A DNA stretch of 64,000 nt, from assembly GCA_037043015.1 (NCBI GenBank), contig CM073321.1, forward strand, positions 25,681,510 to 25,745,509, read 5' to 3'. Below are positions 11,555-21,990 of this stretch, in pieces. Below the pieces are notes generated by a model. It was given only the letters and a program-made list of their open reading frames with translations. It was not told the origin of the DNA and made no database searches. The first letter of the stretch is position 1. Every line of letters begins with the position of its first letter. The position numbers and the translations under genes were made by a program. The DNA comes from Bryum argenteum. Its lineage: Eukaryota; Streptophyta; Bryopsida; Bryales; Bryaceae.

Positions 11555-12886
11555 CAATGCAATCTCGGTGATGTTCCCACCACCCCAGATATTGATGAGG
11601 GTCGCCCGCTTCGAGCGGAGAACTGGTTTTAAGAACTTCTCCAGCGTCACGTGATCGACTCCGCAGCAACCACCATTCCAGTCGACAGCTCCTTCCGGGC
11701 ACTCCTGGAACCACTCGATCGGCTTCTGAATCCCAGTGAATTTCTTGAAGACCCTCAAGATGCTGTCGTCTGACTCAGTCTTCGGATAGGTGATCGACAA
11801 CGTGACGAGCGGAGAAGCGTCGAGCTCAAACCTCTTGAAGCCAGTGCGCGCAGAGGGCTTGTAGTCGACGGAATGCGCAGCCCACGTCGCCGTAGCACAG
11901 CGCCAGATGGAAGCGAGTAGATCTCGCTGCTTTGAGGTGCCGATAAAGAACATCGGCACCGGAATGTCCGGCTTAATCGGGGAGACATCCTCATCATCAT
12001 CCTCGAAAAGATCGAACGCGTTGCTCTCAGTGTCGACGGTTGCGGCCTTCACGATAGCAAACAGCTCGGTCCGGCTGACAACAACGGGCTCCCCACAGGG
12101 CGTGTAGCAAAAAAGAACAAAAACCTTGGGGTCCCTTGTGATAACGGCATTGCGGGTTGCGTCCTCGACCATAGCAAGGACGTCGTTGATGGCGTCAGCA
12201 CTCTTGCAGACGTAAGTGAGGCAATCCCTGGTTGACGCCACCCCGCCCGCAACGTGAACGGTGGTGTAAGTCTCCAAAATCTCGGAGAAGATGGCCGGCG
12301 CAATCCCGTTCTTCGACTTATCGGTGGTGGGATTCATGGGATTCACACGACCATTTAGCCACTCGTTCCCTGTCGTGACCTTCTTCAGGTCCGTCCATAT
12401 ATTCCTGACGAGATCCAGTGTCAGGTTCTTCTCGCGGGCTAGCTCGTCCCACATTTCATCAGTGTAAGGGACCCAGTTTGCGTCCTTGCAGGGTAGTGGG
12501 TGGCCCTTCAACTTCCACATGAGCTCATTCATAATTACTCGGTCGAGCTTCTTGTCGCGGCACCAGTCTTGCAGCGTAAGCATCTCCTTCGTCTTGCTGT
12601 TTGACTTGATGCAAACCTTCTTCGCGATAATCTCCTTCGCGAGGCTGATGAGGTAGGAGTCCCGTAGCCCAAGCGTCGGAACGAGATCCGACTTCGTGAT
12701 CTCCGTCAGTGGCAGGCGGGGAACGACACCAGGCTCAGTGCCGTCATCGGCGATCAGCTCTCCGGCCTCCCAGGCGTTGAAAACTTCAATCCAGCTATTC
12801 CACGCCTCCTCACCGGCGAAGACGAGAGGCAGCTTACTCGTTGACTTCTCGGACACGAAGTGCGCCATCACTTGTGCCTTGGCAAG
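11555..12886 (-). CDS. Exon 4: central region and motif I of a beta-class DNA methyltransferase-like domain (element A)
   Basis: The exon starts LAKAQVMAHF after a gctgcag acceptor and is open for about 440 codons. The first half is acidic/Trp-rich with no recognised family. A strand VPMFFIGTSKQRD precedes the end of the exon, which reads RATLINIWGGGNITEIAL before a gtaagc donor. A hydrophobic strand, G-G-G and a helix, then (next exon) RNGRPVLEFVRSEEDV.MAEDRV, match the C-terminal SAM-binding motifs of N4/N6 beta-class DNA methyltransferases, where the order is catalytic motif, target region, motif I. I see no DPPY/SPPW catalytic motif upstream, so activity is doubtful. Confidence 0.55.
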
Positions 12887-13037
12887 CTGCAGCGAACAAG
12901 GGATATAAGAGCAGTAACAGATGAAAACTTACTGTATCGGCCGGCGGCCGATACCAACAAAACTTTAATTAAGACAAGGAAAAAATATCATAGCAAGAAG
13001 GTATCGGCTGCCGGCCGATACCGAGAAGAAGACATAC

Positions 13038-13519
13038 CTCGTACTCCTTGGAGCTCTTTCCGCCTCCACGGTGGGGTAGCGGACGACCAGCTCGGATCCA
13101 TGCCCCACGCCCGAGCTCAGCGCAAGAACGAAAATTCTCCCTCGCAACCTTCTCCGCAATGTTAAGGTTGAGCGCGTTGGAGACGCGAACTAGCTCTCGC
13201 GGATCCTTGTTGTAGACAGGGATGACTTCAAACTCCAGAAGTTTCTTATAAGCATCCGAGTCCTTTGGAAATGTGTCCGCGAGCTCCCGACAAGCTGTGA
13301 CGGTGTGCTGCCCCCCAATGATGTACCAGTGAGTAGATGGGTTCTCCCACCACGGAACTATCTTCCCGTCAGGCATGGTGAACGTGTCGTTCTCCGCGGG
13401 CATGTAGTCCATGACCGCATCTATACCAGATCCGTTGCGAGGGGTTTCCGTTTTAGAGGGATCCCGTGAATCTCAGGCTTCTTCCGGATAGCACCGTAGC
13501 CTTTGTATATGGCCTTCAC
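13038..13519 (-). CDS. Exon 3: ParB/Srx-like domain of the element A fusion protein
   Basis: The exon opens with VKAIYKGYGAIRKKPEI and, after a frameshift near 13435, continues through MDYMPAENDTF to the key motif WYIIGGQHTVTACREL. It then gives a strand EVIPVYNKD and a helix ELVRVSNALNLN, and ends EYE before a gtatgt donor. A strand-G-G-Q-H-T-x-x-A turn followed by 'VIPV' and an 'ALN' helix is the layout of ParB/sulfiredoxin-like and DGQHR-type domains, where the GQHR-like turn lies in the active or NTP-binding site. Element C has WIINGQHSVAASKQML in the same context. The fold assignment is by motif only. Confidence 0.6.
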
Positions 13520-13693
13520 CTGATACAAACAAGGAAGACATCAGAACAGCAGCAGAAATCTGTATCGGCCGGCAGCCGATACAAAAGTGCAGATAGGGAG
13601 TAGCAAAATATCACAGATAATGAAAGAAGAGCACAATGTATCGGCTGGCGGCCGATACAGTAATAAGGAGAGCAAAAAAAATACAAATTGTAC

Positions 13694-14543
13694 CTGACCT
13701 AGACGCTCCTTCGCGATCCTCCCGTCCTTCAGTTCGTCCGGTGCGATGTGCAGCCTCTCCGACGGAATTACCCCTGCAAGCCGCCTTTTCTTGTAAGGGA
13801 ATGAAGCCGTCAAGCCCTTCTCCAACGCCTTGTAGATGGCGTCGATTTTGGCATCACTTGTCTTTGTAGACATGCGATTCCCTCTCTCCAGCGCCTCGTC
13901 CAGATCGAGCTCCAAAACCTTGGATGCTGACTTCTTCTTCGAGCGACTGCTCTCCCCAACCAAGACGGAACGATCCCCGACGCTGACAACCGCGTTGTCA
14001 GCGGCACCCGACTCCTTCCTCTTTCGAGCAGAAGGGACCTTCTTCTTCTGCTTCTCCGCGGCCACCGCAGCAGCATCGAGGTACTTATTCGCCTCGTGCA
14101 TCGCCCCCCTGAGCATCTCTCAGGAATCCATAAACTCCTCCACATTCGTTGGAGATGACGCAGCAAAGAACATCCCTAGCTTCACAGAGGTCTCTCCGCA
14201 GATTGCCTCCGTGCACTTACTCCACGGCAAGGATATGGCGATAATATCTTCCTCCCCTTCTGGTTGGCCGGGGGGCCTAAGGCTGATGAATAGGTCGACA
14301 TTCTCCGGAATATTAACGGCCTTCTCAACCGCCAAGACAGACCCGTGTCCCGGCATGATGTTCCCCTTTATGAGCACGGAGCAGACGATCTCAACCCTCC
14401 CCGTCGGCAGATCCTTCCAGTGGAGGCCCCAAGCATCAATAATCGGAGACGCCAGCCACGCAGGACGAGGAACGATTCCGTCTACTGAAACGTCAGTGAC
14501 GTTGAGGCTGTCCCCGAGAATCTTCTTCAGAAGTCCCGGCTTC
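13694..14543 (-). CDS. Exon 2: N-terminal region of the element A fusion protein
   Basis: The exon begins after a gattcag acceptor and ends ERLGQ before a gtacaa donor. The first part (KPGLLKKILGDSLNVTDV... to VEEFMDS) is a beta-rich globular-looking region of unknown fold. An in-frame TGA at 14120-14122 follows, then reading continues in the same frame with EMLRGAMHEANKYLDAAA, a Lys-rich nuclear-localisation-like stretch (EKQKKKVPSARKRKE) and a helical segment. Element C also has an in-frame stop at the comparable position (49075, TAG). No family recognised for the N-terminal part. Confidence 0.55.
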
Positions 14544-15306
14544 CTGAATCATCGAAGCGCAAGTAAGAGCATGTCGGCCGCCGGCCGATACATACCAGTA
14601 CAGCTGACAAGCAGTTTAGACTACAAGCAGGAAAGTAAACATGCAAGATCGAATAACATATATCGGCTGCCGGCCGATATGCTTATACATATCGGCTGCC
14701 GGCCGATAAGTCATTGCAGTATACAGAGAATTCAATTTCAATACATCTAGCATGTAGAGGCCAATACAATGGCATGTATCGGCTGCCAGCCGATAATACA
14801 CACATATCAGCTGGCGGCCGATACACATAAATAACATGCAGAAGTACAAATAAATGAAAATGCAGCCTAAAGATTGAGCACAAATATCGGAAGGCATATA
14901 CAGAAATAAAAATACATCAAGCATTACAATCAATATAAAGGACGACATCAATGAATCTAGCATAAACCAGGCCAATACGGCATCTATCGGCTGCCAGCCG
15001 ATAAAACACTTGTATCGGCTGCCAGCCGATAACGCAGTTGTATCGGCTGCCAGCCGATAACACAGATCTATCGGCTGGCGGCCGATACACACAGATGTAT
15101 TGGCTGGCGGCCGATAACACAGATGTATCAGCTGGCGGCCGATACACACAAATGAGAGAGATGAATACAGCAGAGAATGGCGCCTAAATACAGAACACAC
15201 ATATCGGACGGCAGCCGATAGAAAGGATTGTATCGGCTGGCAGCCGATAAAACACTTCTATCGGCTGGCGGCCGATACAAATAACTAAGAAGAGCAGAGG
15301 GCTTAC
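14544..15306. repeat. Palindrome array filling intron 1 of the element A fusion gene
   Basis: About 14 palindromes lie in this 763-bp intron, near 14572, 14659, 14690, 14776, 14806, 14985, 15013, 15041, 15069, 15098, 15127, 15202, 15231 and 15258. From 14985 to 15145 six copies follow each other every 28-29 bp. The homologous intron 1 of element C (49445-50768) also holds about 14 palindromes of a different sequence. Apparent proteins translated from this array (YRPAADT, CIGRQPI) are artefacts of the repeat. Confidence 0.85.
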
Positions 15307-15320
15307 CTTGCGGATTCTGC
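15307..15320 (-). CDS. Start micro-exon (MAESA) of the element A fusion gene
   Basis: The minus strand reads ATG GCA GAA TCC GCA AG, then a gtaagc donor. Joined to the exon at 14543 it gives M-A-E-S-A-R-K-P-G in frame, and an in-frame TGA lies two codons upstream of the ATG. Element C has the equivalent 11-nt exon ATGGCAGACAG with its donor at the same relative place (MADS). That conservation is why I choose this start. Confidence 0.6.
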
Positions 15321-15385
15321 CATTGCTCACGAGTTGTATCGGCTGTACTGACGCGGATGTCGGCCGATTAGGGTTTCGCGCACAC

Positions 15386-15505
15386 CACGTATCGGCTGCT
15401 CCACTCCGAGTATCGGCTGCTCCACTCCGAGTATCAGCTGCTACACTCCACGTATCGGCTGCTGCTGCTGCACTCCGCGTCGGCTGGCTGCCAAGCTCCG
15501 TGTTG
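15386..15505. repeat. Minisatellite built from half-palindromes
   Basis: Units of about 22-24 bp of the type 'cgtatcggctgctccactc' repeat four to five times in tandem. Each holds only the left half of the element A palindrome (TATCGGCTG). The array is just upstream of the ATG of the minus-strand fusion gene, in its putative leader. Confidence 0.7.
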
Positions 15506-16280
15506 GCTGCCGTCGGATAGCAAAAACACAAGAGACAAGAATAGAAGAGAAAAGAATTGCGCGGAAAAGAGGGGAGCGGAGAGGTGCGCGGAGGAGGGAG
15601 AGAGGAGTGGACAGGGAAAAGTGCAAATGAGAGAAATGGGGGGGGGGGAAGGGGGTATTACCCCCTCCCTCTTGAAATGACGGGTCGCGTCGCTTTCCAT
15701 GAGGCGGCGCGCCTGCCCGCGACCGTGCCCGTCTGCCCGCGCCGCCGCCTCTTTCGCCCGAATCTTTGCCCGCGAAAAGATTCGGCTGCCCGCCGCCAAA
15801 ACGTCACGAATCAATGCTTGCTCCTCCCCCGCTTTCCATTCAAATTTTTGATTTCTTGATTTTGAAATCTTCTTGATTTTTGAAATTTTCTTGATTTGGG
15901 CGCCATTTCCTGAGTAGAGTAGGCCTAGGGTACCCATTCACTCCCATTTTTCACATTTCTCTCTCCCTCTCTCCCTCTCTCTCCTCATGTTGTCCTGTCC
16001 CCTCGCTCTCCTCTTCATGCTGTCCTGTTGCCTCGCCCTCCTAGACATGCTAATTTCTCTGTTTTAGATATTTCAACATTGTCTTTGCGTCGAATATTCG
16101 AGAATATGCACAGATTAATTTTGGATCCCCAAGCTGTAGCTTTTACAACAATGCCGGCCGATATCGTGCTCTCATCAGCCGATATAATTTAGGTCATAAT
16201 CACCAGAATCCTAGGCCTTTGTCTGACCAGCCGATATAATTTTCTGTCCAGCCGATTTAATTTCCTTGATCTATTGTATC
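15506..16280. promoter_or_regulatory. Divergent intergenic region of element A
   Basis: This region separates the two divergent genes. It holds a poly-G run (about 15639-15655), a TTTGGCGG-type E2F-like site on the minus strand near 15795 (plus strand ccgccaaaa), CTCTC-rich DNA near 15957-16000 and several single half-sites 'cagccgatata' near 16150-16260. Comparable E2F-like sites occur in the divergent regions of elements B and C. Promoter assignment is inference from position. Confidence 0.45.
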
Positions 16281-16297
16281 ATTTTGCCGGGCCCGTC

Positions 16298-16420
16298 TGA
16301 TGTTCTTGATCCCCAAACCCAGTCGTGGAAGTTGTATCGGCTGCCGGCCCGATCTGATGTTCTCGATCCCCAAACCCAGTCGTGGAAGTTTGAAGTCGGG
16401 CCCCGGCCCGATCTGGTGTC
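16298..16420. repeat. Tandem duplication of about 60 bp
   Basis: The block 'tctgatgttcttgatcccca ... gtcgtggaagtt' occurs twice in direct orientation, each followed by a palindrome-like core ending ggcccgatct. It shows local slippage or unequal exchange at the transposase 5' region. Confidence 0.7.
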
Positions 16421-16441
16421 GGCGATCCAAAGCGTCGGCTC

Positions 16442-16662
16442 AACTCTTATCTGTATCGGCTGCCAGCCGATACTACTTTTCTACCCTCTCTTTCCGTAGC
16501 CGTATCGGTTGCCGGCCGATACTTTTGTTTTACCTTTGCTGTGGTCTGCTCTTCGCGGTAGAACAGTCCAGTACTTGTAGCTGTGTCGGCTGCCGGCCGA
16601 TACTATTTTAGGCAATCCACATTCTAGCACTTCTAACTGTATCGGCTGCCGGCCGATACTCT
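16442..16662. repeat. Palindrome cluster upstream of the element A transposase
   Basis: Four palindromes near 16452, 16501, 16585 and 16639 precede the first transposase ATG at 16700, in the leader or a 5' intron. The arrangement mirrors the palindrome clusters upstream of the transposases of elements B and C. Confidence 0.8.
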
Positions 16663-16699
16663 CCTACTTTCGGACTAGGATAACCTGAAGATCACGGAA

Positions 16700-19600
16700 A
16701 TGAAGCATCTGCTGCCATCAGTTTTGGAAACTGAACCGATTGACTCTTTCACTAGGAATGGTGGGTCGGGTAGATGGATGCTAGCTAAGGACGTCGTTGT
16801 CGCGTTAACCCACGCCTGGATCAGATTACGCGGTCGCTACCGCTGCTCAAGAAGAATGCGCGTCGTGACCCCTCCCTGCTAGAGGTCCTTGTTCTGGATG
16901 TAGCAAGTATTATCGAGATGATTATACCATTTCCCACGGACGATTTGAAGCTTCTTAGTCAGTGTGTTGGTAAGAGAATCGTCTGGGAGGAGCGATATGT
17001 GAGGCCTCTAATTGATGAATTAGATTCTGTTCCAAAACCTATCGGCTGGCGGCCGATACCCGAAAGTATAGAAGAGAAGCCCATCGAAGAGTTCCTTACT
17101 CTTACCGTAAACATGGAGGTTGCGCTTTTGCACGTCGATCAGTCTGCACAGTACTGCGCTGGAGTTGGACTGATAGTCGAGTGCTCCCTGAAAGGAACAT
17201 GGGAGGGGTTCCGTGTCCCGCAGAGCTTCTTTGTCGTTGTTCAGCTTCTGAAGATATGTAAGGACTTTGTAGGAGTTACTGCTTACTGTGAGTAGCCAGC
17301 TTTCACTACCCTAGGTGACTGTCTTGGGCACAACATCCTCTGGAGTGGATACAAGGTCCGACCTGTTCAACTGATGACTGCTCCTGTCACACCTATCGGC
17401 TGCCAGCCGATACCCCCTGCTTTGAAGAAGGTCAAGGTCGAGGATCACGCTGCTGAGCTTTCCGACTCCCCGCCCTCTACCAATTTTTGTGGCAGTTCCG
17501 GCCACCCGTTTCCTCAGCAGGGTTTTTCGGAGCGCAGCGATGATGGTGGGTCCTCCACCAATTCTCATGTGGGGAATCAGGATCCTCCTCTCCCTACATG
17601 TCCCGACGTCAACCACAACGACCATGTACTACCCCAAAGACGCTCTCCTTGCTTTGACGTTGGATTGGAAGGACGTGGAGCGTCGGAGGATGTTGGTACA
17701 CATCCCCACCGTCTAATGCCAGTGATGTCGACGCAGGTCTTGAATCGGGTCTTCCTTGTCTTGACCGACCGCTTTGGAGAAACAAGTGCTGTGACTTGTT
17801 GAATGAAGATCTATCCTTCTTCGGTAGGGCAATGATTCAGGTCTGCCTTCCAAACGAAGCATGCGATGAGAATGTTCCTGGAGATACTGATGTTGGTGTC
17901 ATGTTTTTGTCGGACGACGCTGCCCTACAACTGACTATACTACGTTGGCCCTTATCGCGGACGAGGCTTGACTGCGGCCGACTTTTCTCTAATATTGTTA
18001 TTTCCTGCTCAGCTGCTAGGCAGAAGGAGACCCTTGACTGCCCTCGTCTCCAAGGCGTCCCTCGAAACCCTTACAGGTCTGTGTGTCGAAAGATCCTATC
18101 CAAGGATCCAAAGGCGGGGTCCAAATCCAAACTTAAAACCTCCGACGACGAGGTTCGAAAGGTTAGTTCTCAGAAATGCTGCAAGGATAGATGTTGTCAA
18201 ACGTTCCCGTGGGAGTCCACGAGAACCCTCCGACGCAAATTCTATGCTTGCTCTTTTGAAGCCAGAAGGGAGATCGCTTATGCAGTCCAGAAGCAGCTTA
18301 ATGTTCGCACCCCCGGTGGCAGGAGGTTCATTACTCTCGAATGCGTGGATGTCTGCGAGAATGCCTGGTACATCATTCACGGTGTCTCCCGGTCTGCGTA
18401 CCACGTCTACAAAGCAGCCGCTATCTCAGGGTCCGTTAGCGGTTCTCATGGTAATGCAGGAACGCTTCGACCGCGGCCGCGAACCATTCAAGCTCGTGCG
18501 ACATTGAAGAAGATCATTGACGAGAACGCTGACCAGATGCCGAATGAGTTCAAACTCGTCGGGAACAAGCGTGTCGATAACCTCAAAGTTGTCCCTTCCA
18601 CGATGAGCTGAGACTACATGCGCGGCCAAGTCAACGATGTAAGCTACAACATTCTCACTTTCCTTCTCCCTGTTTCTTCGTCATTTCCCGAATTTCGTTC
18701 CTGGAGTCAACAATGTGTGTGCATTATGCATTCTGTGTATGTGTGTGCATTCTGTGTATCGGCCGCCGGCCGATACACTCAGTATTCAGTACTACATGGG
18801 TTCTCGAACTTGTCATCCTCTTTGCCTATCGGCTGCCGGCCGATATGTTATCCTTCCCCCTGTTCTAACTGTATTTTCGCATCATGATCTGTAGGTTAAT
18901 TTTGAAGTGTAACATGGCGCCTGTCTCTCAGTCCACGATTAGTCAGCTCCGGAAATCTCACTTTAAGAATGTGGACATCAAGGCCGTTGGATCTAGCTTC
19001 TCCAAGTGCACCGAGTGTGACTTTCTTGTTGAATGCATAGCCAAATATCCAAGAGGTTGCGATGAGTGGTAGTCACTTGTCGACGACAGGGAGCGTCATC
19101 TTAATTATCAACGTGCTTGCCGGAATATCTACGCAGGTTGGAGTACGCAGTCTGTTCAGAATCCATCTGAGTTCTTGTGCATTATTCACGACAAGATGGA
19201 CACGACGAAGACCGCCATTCCGAGGATGCGAGAGGATCACGAAGGCTACCGCAGGCCTTGGTCAGATACCCATTTCGGTCACGGGGATGCTAACTCACGG
19301 CCACGGTGACGGTGCCTATACGCACTATTCTACTGCTCTTTGGCCAGGTGATTCTAATTTTACTATATCCTCGCTCTGTCGGGTCCTCCGCGCCCTCGAG
19401 CGACCGCCTGTTCGCGACTCGAAGGTGCTCTTTCCGACACCCCCATGAGAATAGCTTCTTCGAGGCGCTGCTCCATGGCAAATCGAGATGTTTCTCTTCG
19501 ATTCCGCCCTCCACCGTGGTCGCCATGGACCCACCACTCCCTGGTCGCCCTGCGGTTCCTCTTCCTAGGAAGCTTTTCTTACAGCTTGATAACTCTGCCA

Positions 19601-20902
19601 AAGACAACAAGAACAGATTCGTGATGGCCTTCTGTTCCTTGCTTACTGCGAGGCGCATATTCAAGGAAGTCACTGTTGGATTCCTAATAGTTGGACATAC
19701 TCACGAGGACATTGATGCTCATTTCAGCTACTTGTCCAAGCTTATCAAGAGGAAGAACACCTACGTGGTTGCAGATCTCATGAAGGCTTTTATGGACTCC
19801 CAGAAGACCGTGGCTTTTATTCTTGAATTTGTCCAGGAGGTGGCAAATTTCAAATCCTATGTCAAGGACTACCATCACGATGGTGTCAACAAGATTGTTG
19901 GACTCGGTGATATGCATCTCTTCAAGTTCTTTGTTGAGGAGGAGGGACCGGATCGTGGTTGGCCGGTCATGAGGTACAAGAAGCAATCTACTGATTCGTC
20001 TTGGCTCCCTCCGGGTCCTCCTATCAGGATGTGGACTCAGGACTCACACGCGGGACACGGGTTCCTACGGTGATCCACGTCTGTACCATTCAAGCCTTTA
20101 TGGGGGTTACGGACGTTAATCCTTGAAAGTTGAATTGAGAGAAGGAGAAAAGCTCGCTTCAAAGTGCAAGGAGAAGCGGGGTTTCATCAGAAACGGTATT
20201 TTGAAGTTCATCGAGTTCTGGAAGATGGGCATGGCTTGAAATAGAAGATACTGTGAGGAGATGGTTGGATCCGTTGGGTACTGGGAGCGAATCAACGCGG
20301 AGATCAACTCACCACTTCCGCTTGCGTCCGCGTCCCTCGTCGAGGGGTTCTGGCCGCTTTCTGACTGGTCCCGTGATCATGCTCGTCTTGAATCTCAATC
20401 TCGTTCTCCTCTGTCATCTTCGCAAGATGTTACACCTGAGGATGATCCCGACCCTTACCCATACTGTGGTCCAGCAAAGGGCAGACCACGGATGAATTTT
20501 AATCCGTTCAGGGACGTTCTCCTTGGTGACTTTGTTCTCTGTCGTCCTTGCGATAACCATTACCTTCCTGTGTGGCTTGGTCGTGTTCTAGAATGTGTCG
20601 AGCTTTCGCCGGGAGTTAACTACGGGAACTTTAAGGTGGAATGGTGGACTCCAATGCGATCAAAGAAGGAGGCCAAGTCCTTGGTTGCGAGGGAGTGCTG
20701 GTCACGCCGTTGGCACAGGGAGCCCTGTCTCCTCCAAGTTGTCAACATCAGCATCGTTTTATTCTCACATCGAATGCCCTCCCATGCCAAGAATGGGCCA
20801 CCTGCTACTCACGTCATTCCTGATGCATCCGCCGCTGCTGCACTTGCAAACCTTGAAGCCGCAAGTGCTGTTATGGTGTGCGAAGATGATGCCGAGAACT
20901 GA
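16700..20902 (+). pseudogene. Transposase-like protein with GHTHEDID core (element A)
   Basis: Pieces in order: an N-terminal region MKHLLPSVLETEPIDSF with a one-base frame change near 16830; VALLHVDQSAQYCAGVG, matching element B; TAG at 17293; a Cys motif CCKDRCCQTFPW near 18175; DVCENAWYIIHGVSRSAYHV; an intron with two palindromes (about 18610-18895); a CTEC pair near 19010; IIHDKMD near 19190; LTHGHGDGAYTHYS near 19290; then LFLQLDNSAKDNKNRF and GFLIVGHTHEDIDAHFSYL (about 19575-19730). A C-terminal domain DVLLGDFVLCRPCDNHYLPV...WWTP (20505-20660) looks like a small barrel-type chromatin reader. I know this core as DUF7869; an RNase H-like nuclease role is inferred. Several stops and frameshifts inactivate it. 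Palindromes at 17040 and 17394 are translated in frame. Confidence 0.7.
18757..18847. repeat. Two palindromes in a transposase intron (element A)
   Basis: Copies near 18757-18777 and 18825-18845 lie between coding blocks that align with the continuous element C transposase. They therefore sit in an intron (about 18610-18895, acceptor near gatctgtag). Confidence 0.75.
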
Positions 20903-21990
20903 ACTGCACTGTATCTGGTTATATTGGCTGCCGGCCGACATATTTTCATAGTGCTGCATGAAGATGCTGGTGAATTGTACTTCGACATGCCAATGGTGAT
21001 CCGGACGTGAAGATGCCCTCGCCCGATATCGGCTGCCGGCCGACATGTCTTCGTAGTGCTGCATGGAGATGCTTGTCATGATTGACTGCTTCAAGCCAAT
21101 GGTGATCTGGCCTTTCAGGTGCTTTCGCCGGGTATCGGGTGCCGGCCGACAAGTTTTCAGTGTACATCTCTGGATAGTTCCTGTTCCGCGGTCTCAGTAC
21201 AGCGAAATTCTTATTATGCTAGACAGCTTCGTGGCGATGGAGGCTCTCCCTCATATACTCATTCCCATGTAATGATCGTGAGCTTCCGCGACATTACTGC
21301 GCGACAGAGATTAAAACCGCGCAACAGAGAGATGCAGATAAGGATCACTGCTGCGTGGCAGCAGTTATCGGCCACCGGCCGACGTACTCTACACAGGCAT
21401 TCTTTTAGATCAGCTACTAGCTACCATGACAACTAACAGTTGTTGGAATAGCCGGCTGTGTATTGGGTTCTTATCGGCTGCCAGCCGATACGCCACTCAC
21501 TTAGCATGCTAGTATCTTTGGTCATATGGAATTTCTAAAACTTGTACGCTTTTACTCTATACTAATTTCGTATGATTACATTCATCAATTATTTTTTGCC
21601 ACACTCTGTTTGATATGCTTTTGGGCACCCGCCGCATTTGCAATTAATCTCGCTTCTTACATGTGTGTTTCTTATGTCATGGTCTCATGATATCGGCTGC
21701 CCTCCGATACCACATGATAACCATTAGGTTTCATCATATCGGCTGCCATCCGATACATTCTATGAGATATCGGTATAGGGTTTAGGGTCTACTGTCTACT
21801 GTCTAGGGTCTAGGGTTTAGGGTTTAAGGTTTAGGGTCTTAGGGTGTTAGGGTTTTAGGGCTTACGGTTAGGGTTTAGGGTTTAGGGTTTAGGGTTCAGG
21901 GTTTAGGGTTTAGGGTTTAGGGTGTAGTGTTACTTGTGGAGCATTTTTTGGTATCGGCTTGTAGCCCATATTGCTTTTTTTTTCATGTTT
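20903..21990. repeat. Palindrome-bearing 3' region of element A
   Basis: After the transposase stop, palindromes or near copies occur near 20922, 21028, 21133, 21367, 21473, 21690, 21735 and a decayed one at 21951. Around 20940-21170 a ~110-bp unit ('tgctgcatg.agatgctggt ... ccaatggtgat') repeats two to three times, each unit carrying one palindrome. No gene seen. Palindromes stop at about 21.97 kb, taken as the right border. Confidence 0.65.
21774..21931. repeat. Interstitial telomere-like array (TTTAGGG)n
   Basis: About 160 bp of TTTAGGG units with variants (gtctaggg, gttaggg) lie at the right end of element A. They are plant-type telomere sequence in interstitial position. The array could come from double-strand-break repair or be part of the element end. 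Confidence 0.85.

Larger units (their letters stand above)
8187..13657. repeat. Scattered element A palindromes in introns and linker
   Basis: Copies or near copies of TATCGGCYG-S-CRGCCGATA occur near 8187 and 8290 (degenerate), 9048, 9423, 10291, 10381 (partial), 10411, 10713, 11063, 11163, 11367, 11437, 11497, 12935, 13002, 13565 and 13639. Most fall in introns whose borders I could place (10216-10534, 11334-11554, 12887-13037, 13520-13693). The three near 10.7-11.2 kb are inside the low-complexity linker exon. The central base is G or C in different copies, so the palindrome is odd-centred. Confidence 0.85.
8325..15320 (-). pseudogene. ParB-like / DNA methyltransferase-like / FCP1-like fusion gene of element A (overview)
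   Basis: Seven exons can be followed with consistent splice sites: 15307-15320 (start, MAESA), 13694-14543, 13038-13519, 11555-12886, 10535-11333, ~9488-10215 and 8325-8978. Domain order is an N-terminal region of unknown fold, a Lys-rich NLS-like linker, a ParB/Srx-like domain, a beta-class N4/N6 methyltransferase-like domain, a Ser/Asp-rich linker and two FCP1-type HAD domains. Introns carry the element palindrome. Lesions are TGA at 14120, TGA at 11046, TAA at 9698 and a frameshift near 13435. The same architecture recurs in element C with low sequence identity, which argues that the fused gene was maintained by selection before decay. Role unknown; the domains suggest DNA binding or modification plus dephosphorylation. 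Confidence 0.7.
8160..21990. mobile_element. Element A: large palindrome-rich transposon with two divergent genes
   Basis: This block is defined by dozens of copies of a 19-bp palindrome (TATCGGCYG-S-CRGCCGATA) that is absent outside it. It carries a minus-strand ParB-MTase-FCP1 gene (8325-15320) and a plus-strand transposase-like gene (16700-20902) diverging from a GC-rich central region (15.3-16.7 kb). The coding DNA is markedly more GC-rich than the flanks. Borders are inferred from palindrome distribution; no TIRs or target duplications were found. Both genes carry nonsense and frameshift lesions, so the copy looks inactive. Element C repeats the same divergent layout. Confidence 0.75.

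Noticed and set aside
14985-15145. Regularly spaced palindromic repeats resembling a CRISPR array
   Set aside because: The 28-29 bp period leaves only ~10 bp between palindromes, there are no unique spacers or cas genes, and the context is eukaryotic with introns and plant transposons.
14616-15531. Minus-strand ORFs rich in YRPAADT / CIGRQPI / LSAGSRY repeats, looking like repeat proteins
   Set aside because: They are translations of the element A palindrome array in intron 1; the same motif appears in all frames and both strands.
15434-15937. 167-codon ORF upstream of the element A fusion gene (KKISKIKKISKSRNQ)
   Set aside because: It crosses the poly-G run and the half-site minisatellite and ends in repeat code. 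The conserved MAES/MADS start lies downstream, so I treat this as leader DNA.
8160-21990. Element A as a virus-like or Polinton-type element
   Set aside because: No DNA polymerase B, capsid, packaging ATPase or retroviral-type integrase is visible; the only core gene is the GHTHEDID transposase-like protein.
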